A program made the translations under genes and the position numbers. A stretch of 64,000 nt of DNA from a virus: IMG/VR virus record IMGVR_UViG_3300042502_002027, positions 1 through 64,000 of that record. One strand, written 5' to 3'. Each line of letters starts with the position of its first letter. Within the stretch, counting starts at the first letter, position 1. Positions 40,819 to 49,044 of the stretch are shown here, in pieces. The notes under the pieces are model-generated. The model ran no database searches. It had not been told where the DNA came from and saw only the letters and a list, made by a program, of their open reading frames with translations.

Positions 40819-41802
40819 ATGAGTGTAATTTCATATTTCGGAGGTAAGTCCTCAAATGTTTTCATTGAGTTTATTAACTCAAAAATTCCTAAAGATGGTA
40901 GCATAAAAACCTACATAGAACCATTCTCTGGCTCTATGGGAACGTATATGGACGACCCAAACCTAAAGTTTGATGTAGTTGTTTATAATGATAAAAATCG
41001 TCACCAGACGAATCTATACAAGTGTTGTGCTCAACCAGAAGAATTCGTTAAGTATTTAGAAGCTTTGAAAAGAACTTTACTTCATACCGATGAAACTGAT
41101 CCATTGAAGAAGTGGGATTTCTATAAAGAGATTTACAAAAGATATATTAAGAACGATTTCTTAGATAATATGAATTTTGAGATTGGTGATTTCAAAAAAG
41201 CGTCTATCTATGCTTTCTTAATTACATCAGCTCATAACTCGGTTTATCCTCGTGGTGCTGGTTTCAATGGTTATAAGAAAGATAAAGACCGTTTGAAGTT
41301 AGAAGTTCTTATTGATAAATTGAAAAAGAACAAGTACACATCTAAATTGGCTACTATTACAGACTTCTATAACATTGATTTTGAAGAGTTAATCAATCAA
41401 TATGATGCTGAAGATACTTATTTGTATTTGGATCCTCCTTATCACAGACCTGATGAGAATGGCGATGATGATGCTAAGAGATTATCTTGGTATGGTGCTG
41501 ACAAAGAAGGTATGTTTGGTCCGGCTTCACATAGAAGATTGTTAGATTTAATTAAGAAATCAAAATCTCGTTGGTCATTATCTTATTACTATTTTCCTTT
41601 ATTAGAAGAATTGTTACCAAGAGACCAATATATCTGGACTGAGAAAGAAGTATTTAGAAGTTCAGCTCAAGGTGGTAATAACTCTGAGGGTAAAGGTGAA
41701 CAAGCTAAAGGTGTAGAGTTATTAATTTTAAATTACGATCCAGTTACTGGTAAAAAATTAAACATTCAAGATGAACTATCCGCTACCGAGACAGAGATAT
41801 AA
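40819..41802 (+). CDS. dam: DNA adenine N6-methyltransferase (D12/Dam class)
   Basis: A 327-residue enzyme. Motif I is ISYFGGKSSN at residues 4-13 with EPFSGSMG near 34, and the catalytic DPPY motif is LYLDPPYHRP near 205. Helical target-recognition segments lie between them. This is the class of T4 Dam and the D12 family, which methylates adenine, often in GATC or related sites. Phages use it to protect their DNA from host nucleases. Overlaps the DUF1653 gene by 32 bases in another frame. Confidence 0.9.
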   Translation: MSVISYFGGKSSNVFIEFINSKIPKDGSIKTYIEPFSGSMGTYMDDPNLKFDVVVYNDKNRHQTNLYKCCAQPEEFVKYLEALKRTLLHTDETDPLKKWDFYKEIYKRYIKNDFLDNMNFEIGDFKKASIYAFLITSAHNSVYPRGAGFNGYKKDKDRLKLEVLIDKLKKNKYTSKLATITDFYNIDFEELINQYDAEDTYLYLDPPYHRPDENGDDDAKRLSWYGADKEGMFGPASHRRLLDLIKKSKSRWSLSYYYFPLLEELLPRDQYIWTEKEVFRSSAQGGNNSEGKGEQAKGVELLILNYDPVTGKKLNIQDELSATETEI

Positions 41803-41971
41803 GCATTATAAAGGTGGTACTTATGAAGTAATTACTTTAGCCACTCATACGGAAACAGGAGAAAAGTTAGTAGTTTACAAGTCTATCAACTTTGGTTCTA
41901 TTTATGTTAGACCATTAGATATTTGGAACTCAACTTCTGAACATGGTCAAAAAAGATTTGAATTAATATAA
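41771..41971 (+). CDS. DUF1653 protein
   Basis: A 66-residue protein with the DUF1653 signature: RYKHYKGGTYEVITLATHTET, then KLVVYKSINFGSIYVRPLDIW. Function unknown; such small proteins occur often in bacteria and phages. Its start lies inside the end of the dam gene, and its stop overlaps the next ATG by one base, so the cluster is translated together. Confidence 0.8.
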   Translation: MNYPLPRQRYKHYKGGTYEVITLATHTETGEKLVVYKSINFGSIYVRPLDIWNSTSEHGQKRFELI

Positions 41972-42195
41972 TGGCAATAGCTTGTAATCCTAGTGTATTT
42001 AATATAAATAACGCTTCAAATTCAACAGCAATTAATGTTGATTCAGATGGTTGTACAGTTATTAGTAAGTTGGTTCTATTAGATGAGAAGACTGGTAATA
42101 AATGGCAAATTAAAATATCAGATGGTGAGCTGATAGCTGAGCCACTTGAATTAGAAGATAAAAGAGAATATAAACTAAATAAAATACTAAAATGA
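41971..42195 (+). CDS. Unknown 74-residue protein
   Basis: A small protein starting MAIACNPSVFNINNASN, with VISKLVLLDEKTGNKWQIKI in the middle and an acidic end. It looks like a small beta-rich domain. It overlaps both neighbours (TAATG before, ATGA after) and so belongs to the NADAR-dam unit. No family recognised. Confidence 0.5.
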   Translation: MAIACNPSVFNINNASNSTAINVDSDGCTVISKLVLLDEKTGNKWQIKISDGELIAEPLELEDKREYKLNKILK

Positions 42196-42740
42196 AAAAG
42201 TACAAAGTTTCCATCTATGGATATGGAGCAGAAGTAACAATTGGTTCTGTTGATGAAGAACAAAAAGAAATTCTTAATAACCCTGATAAAGAGTTATGGG
42301 AAATTGCGGCTAATGATTTAGAAGAAACCGGTGGTTGGTATGAAGTAGATGATCAATATCACAGATGGGGTGCCTCTGAAACATTTACAGTTCATATTCA
42401 AGATGAGAATGGTGATACATTATATGAGATTAGCTCTGATGATATTCATCAATTTGACACTGAAGAATTTGAATTAGTTGATTATGAGTGTATTGAAGTT
42501 GATGAATCTAAAGATTTGTTGATGTGTGCTTCATTTGAAAAAGGTAGTTTCTTTGAAGGTGATATTGAAACTGAAGAGTTTGATATTACTAAACTTAAAA
42601 TCAAGATTGAGGGTGAAGTTGGTATTGAAGAATATTACTTTGGAGATATTGTAGCCGGTGTTTACTATGATGATGAGGAAGTAGATAACTACGGTGGTAG
42701 TACTAACGGTAAGTCATTTGATGTTACTAAGAACTTTTAA
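42192..42740 (+). CDS. Unknown acidic protein
   Basis: A 182-residue, strongly acidic protein starting MKKYKVSIYGYGAEVTIG, with repeated beta-type segments (FTVHIQDENGDTLYEISSDD, VGIEEYYFGDIVAGVYYD). It ends the NADAR-dam operon just before a terminator. High acidity suggests possible DNA mimicry, a common trait of phage inhibitors, but nothing specific is visible. Confidence 0.5.
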   Translation: MKKYKVSIYGYGAEVTIGSVDEEQKEILNNPDKELWEIAANDLEETGGWYEVDDQYHRWGASETFTVHIQDENGDTLYEISSDDIHQFDTEEFELVDYECIEVDESKDLLMCASFEKGSFFEGDIETEEFDITKLKIKIEGEVGIEEYYFGDIVAGVYYDDEEVDNYGGSTNGKSFDVTKNF

Positions 42741-42745
42741 AAAGA

Positions 42746-42775
42746 AAAAATCTCAGAGAAATCTGAGGTTTTTTT
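42746..42775. terminator. Bidirectional terminator
   Basis: Ten-pair stem AAATCTCAGA-GAAA-TCTGAGGTTT with flanking A and T runs, between convergent genes. Confidence 0.85.
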
Positions 42776-42777
42776 AA

Positions 42778-43074
42778 TTATTTACTAAAATTTTCAAATG
42801 TTTTAATTCGCTCATTTGATTCTTCAAACTCTTCAATAGCATCAATCTTATCTTCTATTTCAGCTGGACTTAAATCATCCATCTTACGAGTTGTGTGGTT
42901 GAATTTATATCTTGAGTTAGCCATATTCTTTTGTTGATCATCAGTGTTAGGCTTGTTTTGTCTATCCATTTTCTCCAACTCTTCTTTTTCAGCATTAGGA
43001 TTAGCTGAGAAGTCTTTGAAGTTAACTACTTTTCTATTTACATTGAATGTAGGTGTGTTATCTTTATAAGTCAT
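42778..43074 (-). CDS. Small charged protein with tag-like motif at its C-terminus
   Basis: A 98-residue hydrophilic protein. It has KVVNFKDFSAN near residue 15 and ends ERIKTFENFSK, which looks like the shared N-terminal tag placed at the C-terminus. The middle is rich in Glu, Asn and Lys and probably disordered. Single-gene unit. Function unknown; a head-core or chaperone-like role for tagged proteins is conceivable. Confidence 0.5.
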   Translation of the reverse strand: MTYKDNTPTFNVNRKVVNFKDFSANPNAEKEELEKMDRQNKPNTDDQQKNMANSRYKFNHTTRKMDDLSPAEIEDKIDAIEEFEESNERIKTFENFSK

Positions 43075-43144
43075 TTTATAGAATTACTTTTTTGTATATA
43101 TTAATTGTCAAATCTCATTTCTTTCATTTTAGAGAGCCGGTTTT

Positions 43145-43153
43145 TTATATATA
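43145..43153 (+). promoter_or_regulatory. Putative late promoter
   Basis: TTATATATA followed by a 44-base leader to the ATG at 43198. It makes the earlier in-frame ATG at 43105 unlikely. Confidence 0.4.
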
Positions 43154-43197
43154 CTTATGATAAAAAACAAAAATCAAAAAGAGTGTATAATAAAGAT

Positions 43198-44538
43198 ATG
43201 AGTAAATTAGTAACGTTAAACGGAAATAATGATCAAGAACTTCTAAGTTCTATCTTTGACAATGAAATTGTTGTATTTGAAGATATTCAAGGATCAAAAA
43301 TATGGGTTAATTGGGATGGTAAAGAATTTACTATTAAACCAAAGTCAATGAGTAGTGAGAAACTTAATCTCGTTGATTTGGCTATTCAAAACTATTATAA
43401 TCCAGGTATTAAATATTTAGAATCATTAGATGTTAGAGTTAAATCGTTGTTAAATAAAAAATGGTGGTTTTGTTTTGAATATTTCCCAGATGAACAGCCC
43501 GCTAATATTGGATATGATAGAGTTCCTAAGAATCATTTAGTTTTGACTGCTATTAATAAAGGTGGTAAGTATGACTTTAGTATTGAAGAGTTAGATGAGT
43601 ATGCTAGATTATTTGATGTTGATATGTTACCAATTGTTTTTCAAGGTAAATTAACTGAAAGAATGATTGAGGCTATTAAATACTTTATTAACACAAGTGA
43701 AGATGACTTAGAATATGTATTTGGTGAAAAGTCGTTTTCTTTTTTCTTCTACAGAATATTAAATCCAAGTTCTACTAACTCGTTCTTAATGAAAGATGAA
43801 GATTATCAATCAAATCTTGAGAAACTTATTGTAAGAACTAAAAGTGGTGATATTTCATTTGAAATATTAAATCCTTTATACAGAAGAATAAGTGATAGTA
43901 ACTCAACAGAATTTGTTGAAATTTATACACTTATATTAGTTAACTTCTTAAACTTCTGTCAATCATTTAACTTAGATGAAATTAAATTAAAAGGTGAAAG
44001 AAGAGATGAAGTTTATATTTATCTAATGTCTAAACTATTCAATGTTTATGTTTCTGAAGTTAAACAAGATTTATTAGACTTTGACTTTGTTGTTCCTGAA
44101 TTCTTTGATAAAGAAAAGTTCAAAATTAATACAGAATTAATTCCTAATAAATTAACTAAAGACTATATTAAAGAGTCTGACAAGTTAGAATATATCTTTA
44201 AGGTTATTCTTGGTTCATTTAACAAGAAAAGAAAGAAAGCAATTGGTGTATTTACCGATAATACAGTTATCTTATTTAACACATTTGTCAATGATATTAA
44301 TGTTTATATTGAAAAGTATCTAAATAAAGTACACGAGGTTGAATTAACAAGAGCTGGATTACTTGATTTTGGTGACTTCTTTGAGATTCAATATGACCAA
44401 GATGGTGAAGGTGAAGTTTATCCTGATGTTTATTCAGAGTTTGAAAAAGGAACACCTGAAGAAAAGAAGAAAAAAGGTAAAGGTGGTAAAGGTTTACCCG
44501 TACCAGAAGAAGGACCGTCTAAAACTCCTACTAAGTAA
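43198..44538 (+). CDS. Possible nucleotidyltransferase/ligase-fold protein
   Basis: A 446-residue protein if started at the second ATG (MSKLVTLNGNND). The segment VFEDIQGSKIWVNWDG is like the start of an RNA/DNA ligase nucleotidyltransferase domain (E/K-x-x-G-S), but the usual motif I Lys is displaced to the residue after G-S. WFCFEYFPDEQPANIGYD resembles motif IIIa, and KNHLVLTAI follows as in ligases. The rest is helical with a Lys/Gly/Pro-rich tail. If the fold is right, the missing Lys means it may not be an active ligase. Coupled to the next gene by a one-base overlap. Confidence 0.4.
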   Translation: MSKLVTLNGNNDQELLSSIFDNEIVVFEDIQGSKIWVNWDGKEFTIKPKSMSSEKLNLVDLAIQNYYNPGIKYLESLDVRVKSLLNKKWWFCFEYFPDEQPANIGYDRVPKNHLVLTAINKGGKYDFSIEELDEYARLFDVDMLPIVFQGKLTERMIEAIKYFINTSEDDLEYVFGEKSFSFFFYRILNPSSTNSFLMKDEDYQSNLEKLIVRTKSGDISFEILNPLYRRISDSNSTEFVEIYTLILVNFLNFCQSFNLDEIKLKGERRDEVYIYLMSKLFNVYVSEVKQDLLDFDFVVPEFFDKEKFKINTELIPNKLTKDYIKESDKLEYIFKVILGSFNKKRKKAIGVFTDNTVILFNTFVNDINVYIEKYLNKVHEVELTRAGLLDFGDFFEIQYDQDGEGEVYPDVYSEFEKGTPEEKKKKGKGGKGLPVPEEGPSKTPTK

Positions 44539-44750
44539 TGAACTCAATTGATATTAATATGAGAAGTGTTCAAGTTGAAACTAAAACAAGAGCGCTTAGA
44601 TCTACTTGGACTCGTGAATTGGCAACTGATTTAGATTCATATCATAATATTGATATTGAAAAGGAACTTTCTCATCTTTTGAAAGAAGAGCTTCGTAAAC
44701 AACGAGCTTCTAGTAGAAAAAAATCAATCAATAAAATCTTCCAAAATTAA
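44538..44750 (+). CDS. 70-residue protein similar to a capsid gp23 segment
   Basis: A short protein containing VQVETKTRALRSTWTRELAT, then DLDSYHNIDIEKELSHLL. This matches the conserved stretch of T4-type capsid proteins (V-x-A-K-S-R-A-L-K-A-x-Y-x-x-E-x-A-Q-D-L). The phage's own capsid has the corresponding segment VAVGTIEVSSALRRTEIEDI in diverged form. A basic C-terminus (KQRASSRKKSINK) is not capsid-like. It could be a capsid-derived regulator or a remnant. Coupled to the preceding gene. Confidence 0.5.
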   Translation: MNSIDINMRSVQVETKTRALRSTWTRELATDLDSYHNIDIEKELSHLLKEELRKQRASSRKKSINKIFQN

Positions 44751-44781
44751 GAACATAAACTTGGAATTTCATATAATTTAT

Positions 44782-46017
44782 ATGACAGTTTCAAGTGTAA
44801 TTAAGCTCAGTGATATAGAGTCCTATTCTTCAATTAAGAAGAATTTAGAGGGTAAGAAATGTAGCTTACAGTTTCTACCGGTTTCGTTAGAAACAATTTC
44901 AAAACAAAAGAATTTTATTTATAAAGGTCAAAAGTTGAAGTCAGCTTATTTGATTGATATTATTCATAATTTAATTCTAAAGTATTATTTCAAAAAAGAA
45001 AATAAATTTCATTTAATGTCTCCTATTTTAAAGGAGAAGTATGGTTATTTATATAACTACTATATGGATTTTCTTACAGAGAATAAAATTATTATTCTTT
45101 TAGCAAAACATCAAAAGGGTAAAAGTGCTAGAGTTTATGCCATTAATGAATATATTCTTAGAGGTAGTATTATTAGATTTAATAATAGTGATAGGACTTT
45201 ACTTAAAAAGTATAAAGCAAAGGTAGCTCAGATAGTAGAAGATAAATTAGAAAACTCACTCATTGATAATGATATAAAGATTAAGTTAGTCGATGATTTA
45301 TTTAAGATTCAAATTGAATTTGATAGGTCAATATTTTATTTAGACTCCTTAAAAAGTGATGATATTGATATTTATAATAGAAATAAATATTCAGTTGAGT
45401 GTATTAATGATAAACACATATTTTATCATTTTGATAGTTATGGTCGCATGCATACTAACTTTACTATATTAAAGTCTTTTATTAGAAAGAATTGTCTATT
45501 AATTAATGATGAAGAAACTCATGAAATAGATATTAAAAACTCACAACCTCTTTTCCTAACTAAATTGATTCAAGATTCCGGTACTAAATGGGTTAATCAA
45601 GAAGAATTTGAACTATTCAAAAATCTTACTATTAATGGTACTTACTATAACTATATAATGGATCACCTTAAAACAAAAGATAGAGGTATGGTTAAAGAAT
45701 TAACATATAAAGTACTATTTGGTAGAAATGGTGTTAATAGTAAAGCCGATAAGATATTTAGTAGTCTTTTCCCAACTATACATTATTTTATTAAATTGTA
45801 TAAAAAAGAACACGGAGATTATAAAGTATTGGCTTATGAATTACAAAAGTCTGAGAGTAATCTTATTTTTAATAAAATTATTAGACAAATAATGACACTT
45901 TATCCAGAAATAAATTTAGTTACTGTACACGACAGTATAATTATACCAAAGTCTTATAAAGATTCGGTTTGGGCAATTTTTCAAACCAAACTTTATGAAG
46001 AATTCGGACTTATTTAA
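44782..46017 (+). CDS. Family-A polymerase-like protein, minimal
   Basis: A 411-residue protein from the ATG at 44782. The C-terminal half shows family-A polymerase palm and fingers motifs in order: motif A EIDIKNSQPLFLTKL near residue 250, motif B RGMVKELTYKVLFGRNG near 305, and motif C LVTVHDSIIIP near 390. GRMHTNFTILKSF just before motif A is also conserved-looking. The N-terminal half is basic and unknown; no 3'-5' exonuclease is seen. T4-type phages replicate with a family-B polymerase, so this is extra. It could be a repair, priming or terminal-transferase-like enzyme. Motif C keeps one clear Asp (HD). Confidence 0.6.
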   Translation: MTVSSVIKLSDIESYSSIKKNLEGKKCSLQFLPVSLETISKQKNFIYKGQKLKSAYLIDIIHNLILKYYFKKENKFHLMSPILKEKYGYLYNYYMDFLTENKIIILLAKHQKGKSARVYAINEYILRGSIIRFNNSDRTLLKKYKAKVAQIVEDKLENSLIDNDIKIKLVDDLFKIQIEFDRSIFYLDSLKSDDIDIYNRNKYSVECINDKHIFYHFDSYGRMHTNFTILKSFIRKNCLLINDEETHEIDIKNSQPLFLTKLIQDSGTKWVNQEEFELFKNLTINGTYYNYIMDHLKTKDRGMVKELTYKVLFGRNGVNSKADKIFSSLFPTIHYFIKLYKKEHGDYKVLAYELQKSESNLIFNKIIRQIMTLYPEINLVTVHDSIIIPKSYKDSVWAIFQTKLYEEFGLI

Positions 46018-46042
46018 GAAATAAAAACTTATATATAAATTT

Positions 46043-46192
46043 ATGAAACAATATCATTTAAAATCTAAAATTTCTGAAGAATCTTTTGCCAAATTTGTAG
46101 CATCATCTTTAGAAGAAGCCATTGAGTACTTTTCAAGATTAAAAAAATTATCTAAAAAAGACTTACTTAATATCTACGCCGTTACAGATTAA
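46043..46192 (+). CDS. 49-residue ORF
   Basis: A short frame starting MKQYHLKSKISEESFAKF, with helix-forming SLEEAIEYFSRLKKLSKKD. It lies 25 bases after the polymerase-like gene and 25 before the next. Codon use matches the neighbours. Likely a real small gene; function unknown. Confidence 0.45.
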   Translation: MKQYHLKSKISEESFAKFVASSLEEAIEYFSRLKKLSKKDLLNIYAVTD

Positions 46193-46202
46193 GTATATTA
46201 TT

Positions 46203-46213
46203 TTTAATATATA
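46203..46213 (+). promoter_or_regulatory. Putative late promoter next to the start codon
   Basis: TTTAATATATA ends 4 bases before the ATG at 46218. Confidence 0.5.
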
Positions 46214-46217
46214 CTTT

Positions 46218-46757
46218 ATGACAGGATTGGAACACAAGGATGCCTCATTTATTCTACTATCATCTACACGTTTAGATGACATGATATCTATTTTATATGC
46301 CAAAGAATATCAAGTATTACCCATTAAAGGTTACTACAAGGGTCAATATGAAGACTCTGTAATGGCTTATGGTAAAGTAGATAATGATACTTTAAGAAAA
46401 GATGTTCTTTTTCTTTTAAATCATTTCCATGAAGAATGTGCTATTATTAAATACACTGAAGAAACTAATGCTAAAAAGATATTTAAAGATGGATCTGAGA
46501 TACCTATGGGTATTGTAATGTATAATACAGATTCTGATAATATGTCTTATTTACATAATGGTACATCATTCTCATTTGTTGAATCTAAAAGATATTGGAG
46601 ACCAACTAAAAAAGAAGATTTCAGAGTTGGTATGCTAGTTGAATATTTCAATAATAATAAGTGGTTTGAAAAGCTTGTTGAGAATCCTAATGATGAATAT
46701 GAAAAACTTTATAAACTACTTATAAAGTATGATAAAGTTAGAGTTCCTTCTAAATAA
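46218..46757 (+). CDS. Unknown soluble protein
   Basis: A 179-residue protein starting MTGLEHKDASFILLSSTRLD. Pattern suggests a mixed domain with an early helix-strand unit and a final FRVGMLVEYFNNNKWFEKLV segment like a small barrel. No family recognised. It ends 8 bases inside the convergent capsid-like gene. Confidence 0.45.
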   Translation: MTGLEHKDASFILLSSTRLDDMISILYAKEYQVLPIKGYYKGQYEDSVMAYGKVDNDTLRKDVLFLLNHFHEECAIIKYTEETNAKKIFKDGSEIPMGIVMYNTDSDNMSYLHNGTSFSFVESKRYWRPTKKEDFRVGMLVEYFNNNKWFEKLVENPNDEYEKLYKLLIKYDKVRVPSK

Positions 46758-47529
46758 TTTCAAACCAATTTATAATCTTAGAATAATTAGGAGTTTCTTT
46801 TAAGAAATATCTCATGTCATTTGGACAGTTAATTACATTTAATCCATTCTCAGTTTTCTGAGCATTTCTCATCATAATAATCTTATTTGATTTGATATAA
46901 GGAGAAGGTATAACATTCATACCATTTATATTTCCATCCACAACACCATCTTTTATATCAGACATCATCATTCCATTAGACATCAGAAGATATTTATAAG
47001 CATCTAAACCAACTATAATAGTATTGGCTGGTCCTGTTCTTCCGGTTGATGATATTAGATTACTGGTCATCATTAATCTTGTTATAACTTTTCTTGATGT
47101 TGATGACTCATTTTCATAATCTGTTAGATTAGGATCTTTTTGAATAGAAACATTCAAATTTTGAGGAATATTCATTGACTTTGATGTTAATGATTCTAAT
47201 GTCATCATAACATCATTGTAAATATCAAATAAGTCTAAATAGGTTTTACCTTGAACATTAATAGAGTTAAGTTTAGGAGTTATAGTCATCATATAACTTT
47301 CGTTATCTAATGGATTTGAAAACGGTTCTCTATTTTTGAACTCTTCTACTTTACCTTCTACAATAGCATCAATCGCAAGTTCACGATTCTTTCTTTTTAA
47401 TTCTCTTTGATATTCTTCACTGGGTACTTCATCCCAATCTATAAAAGTCATTACACCTTGTGGCAAAGAAGGCTTTGTAGATTCTATATAGTTACAGATT
47501 TTCTCTAAATCTTTAGATGAAATTATCAT
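46750..47529 (-). CDS. Capsid-like paralogue (gp23/gp24 C-terminal part)
   Basis: A 259-residue protein. The C-terminal half follows the phage's own capsid: RKVITRLMMTSNLISSTGRT against RKLITKIAHASNYIATEGRV, then GPANTIIVG against GPAQYLITN, and NGMNVIPSPYIKSNKIIMMR against GDISIYVDPYMRYNDNRIVL. The N-terminal half is unlike the capsid. This could be a vertex or minor head protein, although T4 gp24 is larger (427 residues). It overlaps the next gene by 17 bases. Confidence 0.6.
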   Translation of the reverse strand: MIISSKDLEKICNYIESTKPSLPQGVMTFIDWDEVPSEEYQRELKRKNRELAIDAIVEGKVEEFKNREPFSNPLDNESYMMTITPKLNSINVQGKTYLDLFDIYNDVMMTLESLTSKSMNIPQNLNVSIQKDPNLTDYENESSTSRKVITRLMMTSNLISSTGRTGPANTIIVGLDAYKYLLMSNGMMMSDIKDGVVDGNINGMNVIPSPYIKSNKIIMMRNAQKTENGLNVINCPNDMRYFLKETPNYSKIINWFEII

Positions 47530-48277
47530 ATTTATTCTTCATTCCAATTTTTGGCAATTGGTTAAGAATAACCTTTTGTAACTGAGATTTATCCATTTGA
47601 GAGGTTTTAGTTAGTAAATCTAAATTTCTTTGATACCACTTCATATCTGGCATTCCTCTTTCATGATATAAATGAAAACATTTAGATTGTAGCTCAGTCC
47701 AAGTTAAGAATTGTTTAACCTTTATTGATTGAAAGTCATCTTCACCACCCCATCCTATAAAATCTTCATTCCAACCAGCTATTCTTTGAATTGCGTCTCT
47801 TCTAAAAATACAAATACCGCCACATAAAGGTACTTTTTGTATATCAGTCTCACCTCTACCTGGTCTGTTAATTTGAAGAAGTTGTTCTAGTGATAAATTA
47901 CTTTCCTGTTGTGTTAAATCAATTACTGTATGATATGGATTACACATTTCAAATTCATTCATCGATTCTAAACCTCTTATAAAAGAGTTTGGTTCCATTA
48001 TTAAATCTGAATCACCAAATACAATTATGTTTGATGTTGAATGTTTTAAACCTACATTAAATGCTAGTGATTTATTAAAAGGTAAATTTGATCTTGTAAA
48101 GATATGTTTTGCTTTGAGATCTAGATGAGATATTTTAGAGTGTGTGTCCTGTTCTACAACAATTACTTCGACTCTAGCAAAGCCATTAATCCAGTCAAGT
48201 ACTCTTCTTAAATTTTGTAACCTTTCTAAACTATGTCTATAGGCTATGATAAATGTAAATGTATAATTTGAATTCAT
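47513..48277 (-). CDS. GT-A glycosyltransferase, galactosyltransferase-like
   Basis: A 254-residue cytoplasmic glycosyltransferase with an N-terminal strand FTFIIAYRHSLERLQN, the DxD motif in IVFGDSDLIMEP near residue 92, a CGGICIFRRDAIQRIAGW segment and GWGGEDDFQ near 180, typical of GT2/GT7-type acceptor sites. It probably uses a UDP-sugar with Mn. It belongs to the glycosyltransferase cluster and overlaps the capsid-like gene by 17 bases. Confidence 0.8.
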   Translation of the reverse strand: MNSNYTFTFIIAYRHSLERLQNLRRVLDWINGFARVEVIVVEQDTHSKISHLDLKAKHIFTRSNLPFNKSLAFNVGLKHSTSNIIVFGDSDLIMEPNSFIRGLESMNEFEMCNPYHTVIDLTQQESNLSLEQLLQINRPGRGETDIQKVPLCGGICIFRRDAIQRIAGWNEDFIGWGGEDDFQSIKVKQFLTWTELQSKCFHLYHERGMPDMKWYQRNLDLLTKTSQMDKSQLQKVILNQLPKIGMKNKYDNFI

Positions 48278-48368
48278 TAAAGAATATTATTTTTTATTTA
48301 TATCAAATAGAATCTATTTGTTTAGTGTATAAGTATTGATACTTTATATATAAGTAATATAAAATGTT

Positions 48369-49043
48369 ATGAAAACAAACCGTAAAAATAATTTAATTTT
48401 AAACTACTATAAAGATGAAGTAGAAGATAGAAATTTAGAACTATTAACTTGCTTTGTGAAAAATTTAAATAATGATTATATTCATAATATAGTTGTTATT
48501 TCAAACGAAAATGATTATTACTCATTAAATACAAATTTAGTAGATAATAAAAATAAAATTATTCCTATATTAACTGAAGTGAGACCGACCTATAATGATT
48601 ACTTTTCAATAATAAGAAATCTATTTAATGATGATAATAACATAAATATCATATCAAACTTGGACATTATAATTCCACAAGAAACATTATATAGCGAAGT
48701 ATCAAAAACAATAAATGATTATATAGATAGTAAAACTTGTCTAGCTTTATCTCGTTGGGATATACAAGAAGACAGCACTTATGTTCATTTTGATAGATCT
48801 GATTCTCAAGATACCTGGATTTTTCTTGGTGGTATTCCTAACATTGATGGTGCTGATTTTACTCTTGGTAGATCTGGTTGTGATAATAAAATATCATATC
48901 TTCTTGATGAAAGTGGATACTTTGTTATAAACCCCTCAAAGACATTAAAAACATATCATTTACATTTAACAAATATTAGAAATTATTTAAAGGTTGTTGA
49001 TATAATACCACCACCATATAAGCTATTACAAACAACTTTTTAA
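48369..49043 (+). CDS. Putative glycosyltransferase-like protein
   Basis: A 224-residue protein. IISNLDIIIPQETL near residue 97 looks like a GT-A D-x-D/N-x-D site; CLALSRWDI, QDTWIFLGGIPN and ADFTLGRSGCDNKISYLL follow, ending NPSKTLKTYHLHL. This combination occurs in sugar-processing proteins of phages and bacteria that I recognise only by pattern. It is divergent from the galactosyltransferase-like gene and convergent with the next. Confidence 0.5.
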   Translation: MKTNRKNNLILNYYKDEVEDRNLELLTCFVKNLNNDYIHNIVVISNENDYYSLNTNLVDNKNKIIPILTEVRPTYNDYFSIIRNLFNDDNNINIISNLDIIIPQETLYSEVSKTINDYIDSKTCLALSRWDIQEDSTYVHFDRSDSQDTWIFLGGIPNIDGADFTLGRSGCDNKISYLLDESGYFVINPSKTLKTYHLHLTNIRNYLKVVDIIPPPYKLLQTTF

Positions 49044-49044
49044 G

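Noticed and set aside
43105-43197. N-terminal extension of the ligase-like protein
   Set aside because: The extension contains the TTATATATA promoter box, so the later ATG at 43198 is more likely.
44761-44781. TTG start seven codons before the polymerase-like gene
   Set aside because: The ATG at 44782 follows directly and other genes here use ATG; no evidence supports the TTG.
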